Shown here piece after piece: positions 8,371 through 15,788 of a stretch of DNA of 64,000 nt. Below the pieces are notes generated by a model. It worked only from the letters and a program-made list of their open reading frames with translations, was not told the DNA's origin and searched no databases. The DNA comes from JAGHEK01 sp044426235 (lineage in GTDB: Bacteria; Bacillota; Clostridia; Peptostreptococcales; Peptostreptococcaceae), in NCBI GenBank assembly GCA_044426235.1, contig JAWXUS010000004.1:38293-102292 (forward strand). The letters are read 5' to 3'. Numbering within the stretch: the stretch's first letter is position 1; each line of letters begins with the position of its first letter. The translations under genes were made by a program, and so were the position numbers.

Positions 8371-9483
8371 ATGAATGAAAAAAGAATAATAGATGAGTTT
8401 TTAGAACTTGTACAAATAGATAGCCATTCTTCTAAGGAAGGAAAAATTGCAGGAGTACTTATAAAAAAATTAGAGGATCTAGGATTTGACGTTTATGTTG
8501 ATGATGCGGGTGAAAAATTAAACGGTGAAACTGGAAATATAATAGCGACTCTTAAAGGAACTAAAGATACTAAGAAAATATTATTTAGTTCACATATGGA
8601 TACTGTATCTCCAGGAGAAGGTGTAAAACCTATAATAGATGAAGAGGCAGGAATTATAAAAACTGATGGAACGACAATATTAGGTTCTGATGATAAAGCT
8701 GGAATAGTTGCTACTTTAGAAGGTGTTAGAATGATAAAAGAAAATAATGTAGAACATGGAGATATTCAAGTAGCATTCTCGATTTGGGAAGAAGGTGGAC
8801 TAAATGGTGCAAAGTATATGGATTATTCTAAAATAGATGTAGATTTTAGTTTTGTATTAGATAGTGGAGGTTCTCCAGGAGAAGTAATAACTCAAGCACC
8901 TGCACAAGATGCTATAAAAGTTAAGATACAAGGTAAACCTGCACACGCAGGACTTATGCCTGAAAAAGGAATAAGTGCAGTAATGGTTGCAGCACGTGCG
9001 ATTGAGAAAATGAACTTACTTAGAATAGACGAAGAAACAACTGCAAATATTGGAACTATAAATGGTGGTATTGCAACTAATATAGTTATGCCAGAACTTG
9101 AAATAACTGCAGAGGCAAGAAGTTTATGTAATGATAAATTAGCTAAGCAAAGTGAACATATGAAAAAATGTTTTGAAGAGGCTTGTGAAGAATTCAATAC
9201 TACTTGTGAAGTTGATATAGTAAGATCTTACTCAGCATTTAAAATAGAAGATAATGATGAAATAATAGATGTTCTTAGAAAAGCATTCGATAATATGGGA
9301 GTTGAAACTACTTTAGCATCAACAGGTGGTGGAAGTGATACTAACATAATGAATAAAAATGGATTAAAAGCAGTTATATTAGGTGTTGGAATGAAAAAAG
9401 TACATACATTAGAAGAATATATAGCAATAAAAGATTTAGTTGATTCAGCTAAAATGGTTTTTGAAATAATAAAATCTGTATAA
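8371..9483 (+). CDS. M20 family metallopeptidase (peptidase T-like)
   Basis: The 370-residue protein is a two-domain zinc aminopeptidase of family M20, closest to the PepT/YqjE-like group. Zinc ligands and catalytic residues can be placed: SHMDTV (His75, Asp77), GSDDKAG (Asp107), WEEGG (Glu140, Glu141) and the C-terminal VHTLEEY. The dimerisation or lid domain sits about 175-290. It probably cleaves di- or tripeptides in the cytosol, feeding amino acid fermentation. GGAGGC precedes the ATG. It is monocistronic, between two hairpins. The exact substrate cannot be read from the sequence. Confidence 0.88.
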   Translation: MNEKRIIDEFLELVQIDSHSSKEGKIAGVLIKKLEDLGFDVYVDDAGEKLNGETGNIIATLKGTKDTKKILFSSHMDTVSPGEGVKPIIDEEAGIIKTDGTTILGSDDKAGIVATLEGVRMIKENNVEHGDIQVAFSIWEEGGLNGAKYMDYSKIDVDFSFVLDSGGSPGEVITQAPAQDAIKVKIQGKPAHAGLMPEKGISAVMVAARAIEKMNLLRIDEETTANIGTINGGIATNIVMPELEITAEARSLCNDKLAKQSEHMKKCFEEACEEFNTTCEVDIVRSYSAFKIEDNDEIIDVLRKAFDNMGVETTLASTGGGSDTNIMNKNGLKAVILGVGMKKVHTLEEYIAIKDLVDSAKMVFEIIKSV

Positions 9484-9498
9484 TATGGTAAATTTATT

Positions 9499-9535
9499 AG
9501 TAAACATTAATCATTTTGATTAATGTTTACTTTTT
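9499..9535 (+). terminator. Intrinsic terminator after the M20 peptidase gene
   Basis: A perfect 15-bp stem (9499-9513 and 9517-9531) with a TTT loop is followed by five T. A TTGATT (9516-9521) and TATAAT (9540-9545) pair with 18-bp spacing overlaps it and may be the promoter of the next gene. Confidence 0.85.
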
Positions 9536-9581
9536 ATGTTATAATTACAAATATCAAAATATAATATTTGGGAGAAGAAGT

Positions 9582-10370
9582 ATGGCTAGAAAATATAAAA
9601 AGAGTGTTAAAATTGCTATGGGTATAATCCTATTTTTAGTTACATATTTAATATGTCTTAAGATATTTGGAAATATGCTAGACAATAATGAAATGAATGA
9701 AAACACATCTACAACAGAAACTCAAAGGGAAAGTACAAATAGTTTAAGATCGCAGCTAAATTATAAAAAAAACATATATATGTCTAGTGAAAATGCAGAC
9801 AGTATAAAAATTGAAAATGTTCATTGGGACGAAGTAAGAATAATATTTAATCAATTTCCAAGCATAAGAGAAGTGGATAAGTTTAATCCAATATATAAAG
9901 GACATTCAGATGATGGAATTAGATTTGAAACAGACCTTGATTATTTTAGAATATATACAGTAAGTAAAGAAGAGTTTTATAAGGTTCCAGTAACTGATAA
10001 AGAAAAATTAGAAAGTATATTAAATGAAAGTATTTATACATCACTTGGATTTGTTAAACAATATAAAACTTGGAAAAAAGTTCAGATAACAGATGGAAAT
10101 AAAACTAGAACTTTATCTAAATGGAAGTTTGACGAATTATCTTATAAATTGATATCTAAAAGAATAGTTGGAAAAGTTCAACCTGAAAAAAATAAAGAAA
10201 AGAGTGAATATAATTTTGTGGTTAATATAGAAGGGGATAATTATACTGCAACTATTGAAACTATGGGAGAAGATTATGTTAAAATAAGTTCTGAAAAGGG
10301 TGAGGCTTACTATGAAGTTTCAACTATATTGTATAATTATTTAAAAGAAGATGTTTTTAATATAAAATAG
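9582..10370 (+). CDS. Membrane-anchored protein of unknown function
   Basis: I do not recognise the family. From the ATG at 9582 the protein has 262 residues. A basic N-terminus (MARKYKKSVK) is followed by one transmembrane helix (about 10-30), then a Thr/Ser/Asn-rich spacer and an extracytoplasmic domain with mixed strands and helices. I rejected the upstream in-frame ATG at 9516 because it lies inside the preceding terminator, whereas GGGAGAAG precedes 9582 at normal spacing. It is monocistronic and convergent with murC. Topology predicts the bulk outside the cell; the role is unknown. Confidence 0.7.
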   Translation: MARKYKKSVKIAMGIILFLVTYLICLKIFGNMLDNNEMNENTSTTETQRESTNSLRSQLNYKKNIYMSSENADSIKIENVHWDEVRIIFNQFPSIREVDKFNPIYKGHSDDGIRFETDLDYFRIYTVSKEEFYKVPVTDKEKLESILNESIYTSLGFVKQYKTWKKVQITDGNKTRTLSKWKFDELSYKLISKRIVGKVQPEKNKEKSEYNFVVNIEGDNYTATIETMGEDYVKISSEKGEAYYEVSTILYNYLKEDVFNIK

Positions 10371-10392
10371 TCTGTTATTACAGGCTTTTTTT
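10369..10392 (+). terminator. Intrinsic terminator after the anchored protein gene
   Basis: AGTCTGT and ACAGGCT pair in a 7-bp stem that begins in the stop codon and is followed by T7. Confidence 0.75.
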
Positions 10393-10401
10393 AGTTTAAA
10401 T

Positions 10402-10427
10402 AAAAAAAGTAGGATTTTATCCTACTT
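10402..10427 (-). terminator. Intrinsic terminator of murC
   Basis: On the minus strand the stem AGTAGGAT/ATCCTACT overlaps the murC stop codon and is followed by T7 (10408-10402). Confidence 0.85.
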
Positions 10428-11771
10428 TACTAATTTCTCAGCAACATTAAATATTGGTCCTGCACCAGCAGTTATTATTAAATCATTTTCAGATAAATTC
10501 TCTCTTAAATGTTTTTCAATATCTTCATAGCTACTTATATAAGTAACATCAACATTATTTTGATAAAGTTTTTCAACTAAATCTTTTGAATGAATATCAC
10601 CAGGATTTAATTCTCTTGCAGCATAAATATCAGTTATTATAACCTTATCTGCACCATAGAATGATTCTGAAAATTCATTAAGTAAAGATTTTGTTCTAGT
10701 GTATGTGTGAGGTTCAAATACACACCATAGAGTATTTTTCTTCAGTTTTTTTGCAGCAGAAAGAGTAGCTTTTAATTCAGTTGGGTGATGTGCATAATCA
10801 TCAACAACTAAAGCATTATTATACTTTCCTTTAACTTCGAATCTTCTACCAACACCACTATATTTTTTGATATTTTCTCTTATAGTTTCAAGTTCAATAT
10901 TAGATGATAATGCTGCAAGTATTGCACCTGTTGCATTAAATATATTGTGTATTCCAGGAACTAAAATATCAAATAATCCAAGATCTTTATTATTTAAAGT
11001 TATTCTAAAATTACCAAATCCATTTTCATCAAAAGTAACATCAGAAATTATTGCATCATTATCAGAGTTTGTACCATATCTAATAATAGTTGCTTTAACG
11101 TCGTGAAGTATATCTTTTGTATTTGCATCATCTCCATTTATTATGAAGTATCCGTCCTTTGGAAGTAATTTACCAAATTTATTAAATGATGCTTTTATTT
11201 CAGATAAACCAGAGAAGTAGTCTAAATGATCTTCTTCAACGTTTAATACTATTGAAATTTTTGGATTAAAGTTTAAGAAACTATCAACATATTCACAAGC
11301 CTCAGTTATAAAGTTTTCAGAAGAACCAATTTTAACGTTTCCTCCAATGACACTTAAATTTCCACCAACTAAAATTGTAGGATCTAAATCTGCATACTCA
11401 AATATAGTTGATAACATTGAAGTTGTTGATGTTTTTCCGTGAGTTCCAGAGACTGCAATAGGATTTTTATATTCTCTCATTATATGACCAAGAAATGCCG
11501 CTCTATTTACAGTTAATTTATTTTTTTCTTTAGTAGCTAAAAACTCTTCGTTATCTTCGCTAATTGCTGCAGTATAAACTACCATATCAATATCATCTGT
11601 AATGTTTTCTTTTTTGTGGCCAATTGAAATAAGAGCTCCTTGATTTCTTAAATCATCAATAAGATATGATTCATTAGAATCAGAGCCTGAAACTTCATAC
11701 CCTTTGTTTAAGCAAATATTAGCAAGTGCACTCATACTAATTCCGCCTATACCAATAAAATGTATCTTCAT
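10422..11771 (-). CDS. murC: UDP-N-acetylmuramate--L-alanine ligase
   Basis: MurC adds L-alanine to UDP-N-acetylmuramate, the first amino acid step in the cytoplasmic stage of peptidoglycan synthesis. The 449-residue protein has the Rossmann start HFIGIGGISMSALA, the ATP loop SGTHGKTSTTSM around residue 109, and the VEEDHLDYF and DDYAHHPTE motifs of Mur ligases. The start codon is preceded by AAAGGTGG. It is a single gene on the minus strand, divergent from purR and convergent with the anchored unknown. Length is normal. Confidence 0.96.
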   Translation of the reverse strand: MKIHFIGIGGISMSALANICLNKGYEVSGSDSNESYLIDDLRNQGALISIGHKKENITDDIDMVVYTAAISEDNEEFLATKEKNKLTVNRAAFLGHIMREYKNPIAVSGTHGKTSTTSMLSTIFEYADLDPTILVGGNLSVIGGNVKIGSSENFITEACEYVDSFLNFNPKISIVLNVEEDHLDYFSGLSEIKASFNKFGKLLPKDGYFIINGDDANTKDILHDVKATIIRYGTNSDNDAIISDVTFDENGFGNFRITLNNKDLGLFDILVPGIHNIFNATGAILAALSSNIELETIRENIKKYSGVGRRFEVKGKYNNALVVDDYAHHPTELKATLSAAKKLKKNTLWCVFEPHTYTRTKSLLNEFSESFYGADKVIITDIYAARELNPGDIHSKDLVEKLYQNNVDVTYISSYEDIEKHLRENLSENDLIITAGAGPIFNVAEKLVK

Positions 11772-11960
11772 AAAAATCCACCTTTCCTTAAAAAATAGTC
11801 CTATAATATGAACTATGCTTATGATATAATATTTTAATGTTCAATATTTTATAAAAATATACATATAATAAAATCATATTAGTTGTTCTAGCAAAATATG
11901 ACTTTAATTATAACATAATAAATAAACTTATGCATTAACTTTAGATAGGAGAAAAATACA

Positions 11961-12788
11961 ATGAAATTTAAGAGAACAGAAAGAATTGGAGCAATAGTTA
12001 AGATATTATCGGATAACCCAAACAAAATATTTACATTAAGTTATTTTACTAATGAATTTAATTCAGCAAAATCAACAATAAGTGAAGATTTATTGGTGGT
12101 CAAAAATGTATTTGAAAAATTAGAATTAGGTCAAGTAATAACCATTGCAGGAGCTGCTGGAGGAGTTAAATATATTCCGAAAGCATCTAAAAAAGAAAAT
12201 GATGAATTTTTAAAGGATTTATGTAGTAAAATTTCAGAGTCAAGTCGAGTACTTCCTGGAGATTTTCTATATTTAGTAGATATAATATATAATCCTGCAA
12301 TATCTAGTAAAATAGGTAAAATTATGGCATCTAATATTGATTATACTCATGCAGATTATGTTGTTACTATGGAAACCAAGGGAATTCCAATGGCACTTAT
12401 GACTGCAAAAGCTATGAATTTACCTCTTGTAATAATTAGAAAAGATATAAAAGTGTCTGAAGGACCAACTCTTAGCACAACTTATGTAAGTGGTGATAAT
12501 ACTAAAATTAAAAGTATGAGTTTACCAAGAAAGGCTATTGAAAATAAAAGTAAGGTAATTATAATTGATGATTTTATGAAAGGTGGAGGAACTATAAAAG
12601 GGATGACAGATCTTATGCACGAATTCGGTGCTGAGGTTATAGGAACTGGAGTTTTAATGTCAACTATTAAACCGGAAGAAAAATTAGTTGATAATTATGT
12701 TTCATTAATAGAACTTGAAATTGATAAGGGGGAAGTTAAATTAATACCAAATTTAAAGATGATAGATGAGGAAATAAATATAGATTAA
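11961..12788 (+). CDS. purR: Purine operon repressor PurR
   Basis: The 275-residue protein has an N-terminal winged helix (about 1-75, FTLSYFTNEFNSAKSTISED) and a C-terminal phosphoribosyltransferase-like domain with the PRPP motif IIDDFMKGGGTIKG at 201-214. In Bacillus subtilis PurR represses purine genes and PRPP relieves this. AGATAGGAG precedes the ATG. The gene lies directly upstream of spoVG, as in many Clostridia. I did not find a clear PurBox (CGAAC-type) in the 190 bp before it. Confidence 0.93.
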   Translation: MKFKRTERIGAIVKILSDNPNKIFTLSYFTNEFNSAKSTISEDLLVVKNVFEKLELGQVITIAGAAGGVKYIPKASKKENDEFLKDLCSKISESSRVLPGDFLYLVDIIYNPAISSKIGKIMASNIDYTHADYVVTMETKGIPMALMTAKAMNLPLVIIRKDIKVSEGPTLSTTYVSGDNTKIKSMSLPRKAIENKSKVIIIDDFMKGGGTIKGMTDLMHEFGAEVIGTGVLMSTIKPEEKLVDNYVSLIELEIDKGEVKLIPNLKMIDEEINID

Positions 12789-12808
12789 TAAAAAAAGTTA
12801 AAAATAAA

Positions 12809-12837
12809 AAAGGAATTGGTAAATGCTTGTAGAATTT
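12809..12837 (+). promoter_or_regulatory. Sigma-H promoter of spoVG
   Basis: AAAGGAATT (12809-12817) and GTAGAATTT (12829-12837), 11 bp apart, fit the sigma-H consensus RNAGGAWWW and RNNGAATWW at every defined base. spoVG is a classical sigma-H target in Bacillus and Clostridia. The -10 lies within the left arm region of an inverted repeat ATGCTTGTA/TACAAGCAT (12823-12831 and 12856-12864). Confidence 0.8.
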
Positions 12838-12879
12838 AATAATTAGAAATTTATTTACAAGCATAAGGGGGACTTAGAG

Positions 12880-13158
12880 ATGAACATAACTGATGTTAGA
12901 GTTAGAAAATTAACTGACGAAGGAAAAATGAAATGTATAGTTTCAATTACTTTCGAGAATTTATTCGTAGTACACGACATAAAAGTAATCGAGGGGCACA
13001 ATGGACTTTTTATAGCTATGCCAAGTAGAAAAGTTGGAGAGGGAAGTTTTAGAGATATCGCTCACCCGATAAATGTTGAAATGAGACAAGTATTAGAAGA
13101 TGCAGTTTTAAATGCATATAATGAAGCTATCGCACAACTAGAAGTTGCTGCTGAATAA
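12880..13158 (+). CDS. spoVG: Septation/sporulation regulator SpoVG
   Basis: The 92-residue protein is a full-length SpoVG, a small RNA- and DNA-binding regulator of cell division, sporulation and cell-envelope genes. The conserved core is visible in MNITDVRVRKL, IKVIEGHNGLFIAMPSRK and FRDIAHPIN. The ATG follows a GGGGGA ribosome binding site. It has its own sigma-H type promoter, and a strong terminator follows, so it can be transcribed independently of purR. Confidence 0.96.
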   Translation: MNITDVRVRKLTDEGKMKCIVSITFENLFVVHDIKVIEGHNGLFIAMPSRKVGEGSFRDIAHPINVEMRQVLEDAVLNAYNEAIAQLEVAAE

Positions 13159-13167
13159 AATAAAAAG

Positions 13168-13203
13168 AGTTGCTTTTAATTTTTTAAAGGCAACTTTTTT
13201 TTT
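13168..13203 (+). terminator. Intrinsic terminator of spoVG
   Basis: AGTTGCTTTTAA pairs with TTAAAGGCAACT (one G-U) and is followed by nine T. Confidence 0.9.
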
Positions 13204-13224
13204 GCAAATTATAAAAAATTTGAA

Positions 13225-13264
13225 TATAAAAATATAAAAATATAAAAATATAAAAATATAAAAA
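13225..13264. repeat. Five tandem copies of TATAAAAA
   Basis: Exactly five 8-bp units run without interruption, a simple-sequence tract prone to slippage. It lies about 210 bp upstream of the nitroreductase gene and outside its promoter. Confidence 0.9.
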
Positions 13265-13352
13265 TGCAAAAACTTTATAAAAGTTTAAATTTATTAAATG
13301 CGTAAAAAGTAATGCTTGAAATTAAATTCTAAAAGTTTGTTGTACAAGTTTG

Positions 13353-13362
13353 TCCGTACGGA
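13353..13362. promoter_or_regulatory. TCCGTACGGA palindrome, probable regulator operator
   Basis: A perfect 10-bp palindrome, GC-rich against an AT-rich background, sits 15 bp upstream of the -35 of the nitroreductase promoter. A CCGTACGG core is common in operators of TetR-type regulators. No TetR gene is in the window; the only candidate nearby is the HxlR-family protein at 15242. The position would suit an activator or an upstream repressor site. Confidence 0.5.
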
Positions 13363-13377
13363 TAATAATGTCAGTAC

Positions 13378-13406
13378 TTGTTATTGAATATAAGTGTGGA
13401 TATAAT
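13378..13406 (+). promoter_or_regulatory. Sigma-A type promoter of the nitroreductase cluster
   Basis: TTGTTA (13378-13383) and TATAAT (13401-13406) are 17 bp apart, about 75 bp before the first gene. Confidence 0.65.
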
Positions 13407-13479
13407 TGATTTATAAATATCAAATAACTAAGCAAAATATATAATTAAAATTTATAGATAAAATTTAAGGAGAATTAAA

Positions 13480-14133
13480 ATGGATATAATAAAAGCATTA
13501 GAAACTAGATACTCAACTAAGAAATTTGATTCACAAAAAGAAATATCAAAAGAAAATATGGAAAAAATCGAAGATTTACTTCAATTATCTCCATCATCAA
13601 CAAATGTTCAACCTTGGCACTTTGTAGTAGCTACTACTAAAGAAGGAAAAGAAAGAATAGCAAAATCTGCTGAAGGATTCTACTCATTCAATAAAGATAA
13701 AATTTTAGATGCATCAGCTGTTGTAGTTTTATCAACTAAATTAGATTTATCAGAAGAATACTTAATGCATTTAACTGAAAAAGAAGCTCAAGATGGAAGA
13801 TTTGCAAATAATCAATTAAGAAATGATAACCACGTAGCAAGAAAAACTTTCGCTGATTTCCATAAATATGATTTCAAAGATGCTTTCCAATGGGCTGAAA
13901 AGCAAGTTTATCTAAACTTAGGAAACTTATTATTAGGAGCTGGAGCTCTTGGTATAGATGCAATAGCTATGGAAGGAATAGATATGAAGGCTTTAGATAT
14001 GGAATTTGGTCTTAGAGAAAAAGGATTCGCACCTTCAGTTGTAGTTTCACTTGGATACCACACAGAAGATGATTTCAATGCTAAATTACCAAAATCAAGA
14101 CTTTCTAAAGATGAAATAATAGAAAGAGTTTAA
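13480..14133 (+). CDS. nfsB: NfsB-type NAD(P)H nitroreductase
   Basis: The 217-residue flavoprotein has the same length as Escherichia coli NfsB and reads along it closely: LLQLSPSSTNVQPWHF for FMN binding, DGRFANNQLR, KQVYLNLGNLLLGAGALG and DFNAKLPKSRL at the C-terminus. Such oxygen-insensitive enzymes reduce nitroaromatics, quinones and pteridines with FMN. It uses an AAGGAG ribosome binding site and lies behind a strong promoter and a palindromic operator-like site. A perfect 26-bp palindrome (14155-14180) separates it from the glyoxalase-fold gene. Clinically, enzymes of this family activate nitro drugs such as metronidazole; whether this one does is unknown. Confidence 0.9.
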   Translation: MDIIKALETRYSTKKFDSQKEISKENMEKIEDLLQLSPSSTNVQPWHFVVATTKEGKERIAKSAEGFYSFNKDKILDASAVVVLSTKLDLSEEYLMHLTEKEAQDGRFANNQLRNDNHVARKTFADFHKYDFKDAFQWAEKQVYLNLGNLLLGAGALGIDAIAMEGIDMKALDMEFGLREKGFAPSVVVSLGYHTEDDFNAKLPKSRLSKDEIIERV

Positions 14134-14154
14134 TAATATATTATTAATTATATT

Positions 14155-14182
14155 AAGCTTACCATAATTATGGTAAGCTTTT
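14155..14182 (+). terminator. Perfect palindromic hairpin after nfsB
   Basis: AAGCTTACCATAA and its exact complement form a 13-bp stem (14155-14180), followed by only TT. It may terminate partially and leave some read-through to the next two genes. Confidence 0.6.
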
Positions 14183-14211
14183 AATAGATTATATAAGAAA
14201 GGGATAAAATT

Positions 14212-14604
14212 ATGATAAAGACTAGAAAATTAGATCACGTTGGATTAATAGTTGATGATTTAGAATCTGCTGTTAAGTGGTATCAAGAGATTTTAGGATT
14301 CACAATACAAGCAAAGTTTAAAAGTTCATATGGTATGGAATTTTATTACCTTGAAAACTGTGATGGTGTAGTCTATGAACTTTATGAAAATAAAAACTTA
14401 AGTCCAATGGAAAGAGGTAAGATTGATCATATGGCATATGTATCAGATGATATAGAAGCTGATTATGAATATTTTAAAAATATGGGATGTACATTCACAA
14501 CAAATGGAATAGGTTATTTAGATTTTATATGGGAAAATGGAGTATATTTCTTTATGATACAATCAGAAACTGGTGAAATAATAGAGTTTTGTCAAAAGAA
14601 ATAA
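14212..14604 (+). CDS. Glyoxalase/VOC family protein
   Basis: The 130-residue protein has the paired beta-alpha-beta-beta-beta modules of the vicinal-oxygen-chelate superfamily. Probable metal ligands are His9 (KLDHVG), Glu57 (VYELYEN), His73 (KIDHMAYV) and Glu125 (EIIEFC), in the usual order for glyoxalase I-like enzymes. GAAAGGG precedes the ATG. Lying between two nitroreductases, it probably handles a reactive electrophile such as an aldehyde or quinone adduct, but methylglyoxal activity cannot be claimed from sequence alone. Confidence 0.8.
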   Translation: MIKTRKLDHVGLIVDDLESAVKWYQEILGFTIQAKFKSSYGMEFYYLENCDGVVYELYENKNLSPMERGKIDHMAYVSDDIEADYEYFKNMGCTFTTNGIGYLDFIWENGVYFFMIQSETGEIIEFCQKK

Positions 14605-14620
14605 ATTAGGAGGAGTAAAA

Positions 14621-15127
14621 ATGAATTCGATATTTACAAGAAGAAGTATAAGAAGATACACAGATGAATATGTTGCAGATGAAAAGATAGAGAAAATACT
14701 TAGAGCGGGTATGCAATCACCTTCTGCAGCAAGTCAAAAACCTTGGGAATTTTTAGTTATAAGGGATAAAGATAGATTACAACAATTATCAAGAATGAAT
14801 CCATATGCAAGTTCAATTGCAAGTTCATCAGCAACAATAATTATATTTGGTAATACTGATAGAATGATTTTACCTCCATATTGGCAACAAGATCTAGGAG
14901 CTTGTACTCAAAATATGTTACTTGAAGTAACAGAACTTGGACTTGGTTCAGTTTGGATAGGTCTTGCACCAGATGAAAAATACCTTAATTTTGTAAATGA
15001 AATGTTTGATGTACCAAGCAATATGAAAGCATATAGTATAATTCCAATTGGATATCCAGCAGAAAATCAATCTAATAAATTCGTTGATAGATATGATGAA
15101 AGTAGAATACATAAAGAAACTTTTTAA
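14621..15127 (+). CDS. Nitroreductase family protein
   Basis: This second flavoprotein has 168 residues, shorter than the NfsB type and typical of the Nitro-FMN-reductase group found in anaerobes. The FMN-binding start TRRSIRRYTDEYV, SPSAASQKPWEFLVI and DLGACTQNMLLEVTELGLGSVWIG are all present. GGAGGAG precedes the ATG and only 16 bp separate it from the VOC gene, so the two are co-transcribed. The physiological substrate is unknown. Confidence 0.87.
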   Translation: MNSIFTRRSIRRYTDEYVADEKIEKILRAGMQSPSAASQKPWEFLVIRDKDRLQQLSRMNPYASSIASSSATIIIFGNTDRMILPPYWQQDLGACTQNMLLEVTELGLGSVWIGLAPDEKYLNFVNEMFDVPSNMKAYSIIPIGYPAENQSNKFVDRYDESRIHKETF

Positions 15128-15185
15128 TTAATGTATAAAATTTAATATTTTAAAGTTTATATGTATACTTTTTATTTTTAATAAG

Positions 15186-15194
15186 TGATATAAT
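15186..15194 (+). promoter_or_regulatory. Extended -10 promoter of the HxlR gene
   Basis: TGATATAAT is a full extended -10 (TGnTATAAT). TATACTT occurs at 15164-15170 and again at 15194-15200, flanking the promoter 30 bp apart, a possible autoregulatory pair. Confidence 0.55.
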
Positions 15195-15241
15195 ATACTT
15201 AAATTTTAAAAAATTATTTTTTAAATGCAGGAGTTTTTTAT

Positions 15242-15598
15242 ATGGATGATAAAAAAGTATTTTATTGTAATGTTGAGTTAACATTAGATATAATAGGTGG
15301 TAAATGGAAACCTCTTATAGTTTATCAAATTGGAAAATTTGAAAATATAAGATATGGAGAATTAAAAAGAAAAATACCGAACATAAATGAAAGAGTTTTA
15401 AGTAGGCAATTAAGAGAACTTGAAGAACATAACTTAATAAAGAGAAAAATATATGATGAAAAACCTCCCAAAGTTGAATATTCACTTACTGAAATAGGTA
15501 AAAGTTTAATATCTGTACTTTATGATTTAGGTGAATGGGGTAAAAAATATAACGGAGATTTTAATTACGGAGAAATTGATTTTTCTGAAGAATGCTAA
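15242..15598 (+). CDS. HxlR (DUF24) family transcriptional regulator
   Basis: The 118-residue winged-helix protein shows the HxlR pattern: FYCNVELTLDIIGGKWKPLI at the N-terminus, RYGELKRKIPNINERVLSRQLREL as recognition region and the wing PPKVEYSLTEIGKSL. Cys9 sits where the redox-sensing cysteine of HypR, YodB and CatR of Bacillus subtilis is found; those proteins control nitroreductases, azoreductases and VOC enzymes. That fits the upstream nitroreductase-VOC-nitroreductase cluster well. It is transcribed from its own extended -10 promoter. The last 40 nt of the gene form one copy of an exact 42-bp repeat whose second copy lies at 17125-17166. Confidence 0.88.
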   Translation: MDDKKVFYCNVELTLDIIGGKWKPLIVYQIGKFENIRYGELKRKIPNINERVLSRQLRELEEHNLIKRKIYDEKPPKVEYSLTEIGKSLISVLYDLGEWGKKYNGDFNYGEIDFSEEC

Positions 15599-15600
15599 AA
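15559..15600 (+). repeat. 42-bp direct repeat, copy 1 (3' end of HxlR gene)
   Basis: This stretch, the end of the HxlR gene with its stop codon and two further bases, is identical in all 42 positions to 17125-17166. Flanking bases differ on both sides, so the boundaries are exact. Confidence 0.98.
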
Positions 15601-15635
15601 GCCTGATTTCTATATTAGAAATCAGGCTTTTTTTG
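15598..15635 (+). terminator. Intrinsic terminator after the HxlR gene
   Basis: The arms AAGCCTGATTTCTA and TAGAAATCAGGCTT form a perfect 14-bp stem followed by T7. It lies just inside the proposed island, after repeat copy 1. Confidence 0.93.
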
Positions 15636-15646
15636 TATTTATATAA

Positions 15647-15666
15647 TTTTATTTTATTTTATTTTA
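15647..15666. repeat. Four tandem copies of TTTTA
   Basis: Four uninterrupted 5-bp units lie in the leader between the HxlR terminator and the darT gene. Confidence 0.85.
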
Positions 15667-15788
15667 TCTATATTTATTAAAGATTATTTAGAAGTAAATT
15701 TATAATATATTTTAAAACAGTGTAATAAATAATTAAACATACTAATATATTAAAATTTATAGGGGAGATAATTTTTTAGGGGGATAGT

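Larger units (their letters stand above)
13204..13479. other. Long non-coding interval between spoVG and the nitroreductase cluster
   Basis: No reading frame with a ribosome binding site was seen here. The interval holds a five-copy TATAAAAA tandem repeat (13225-13264), a TTGTACAA palindrome (13340-13347), the perfect palindrome TCCGTACGGA (13353-13362) and a strong promoter (13378-13406). It separates housekeeping genes from accessory genes. Confidence 0.7.

Noticed and set aside
11772..11960. PurBox operators between murC and purR
   Set aside because: No CGAAC-type inverted pair was seen in the interval.
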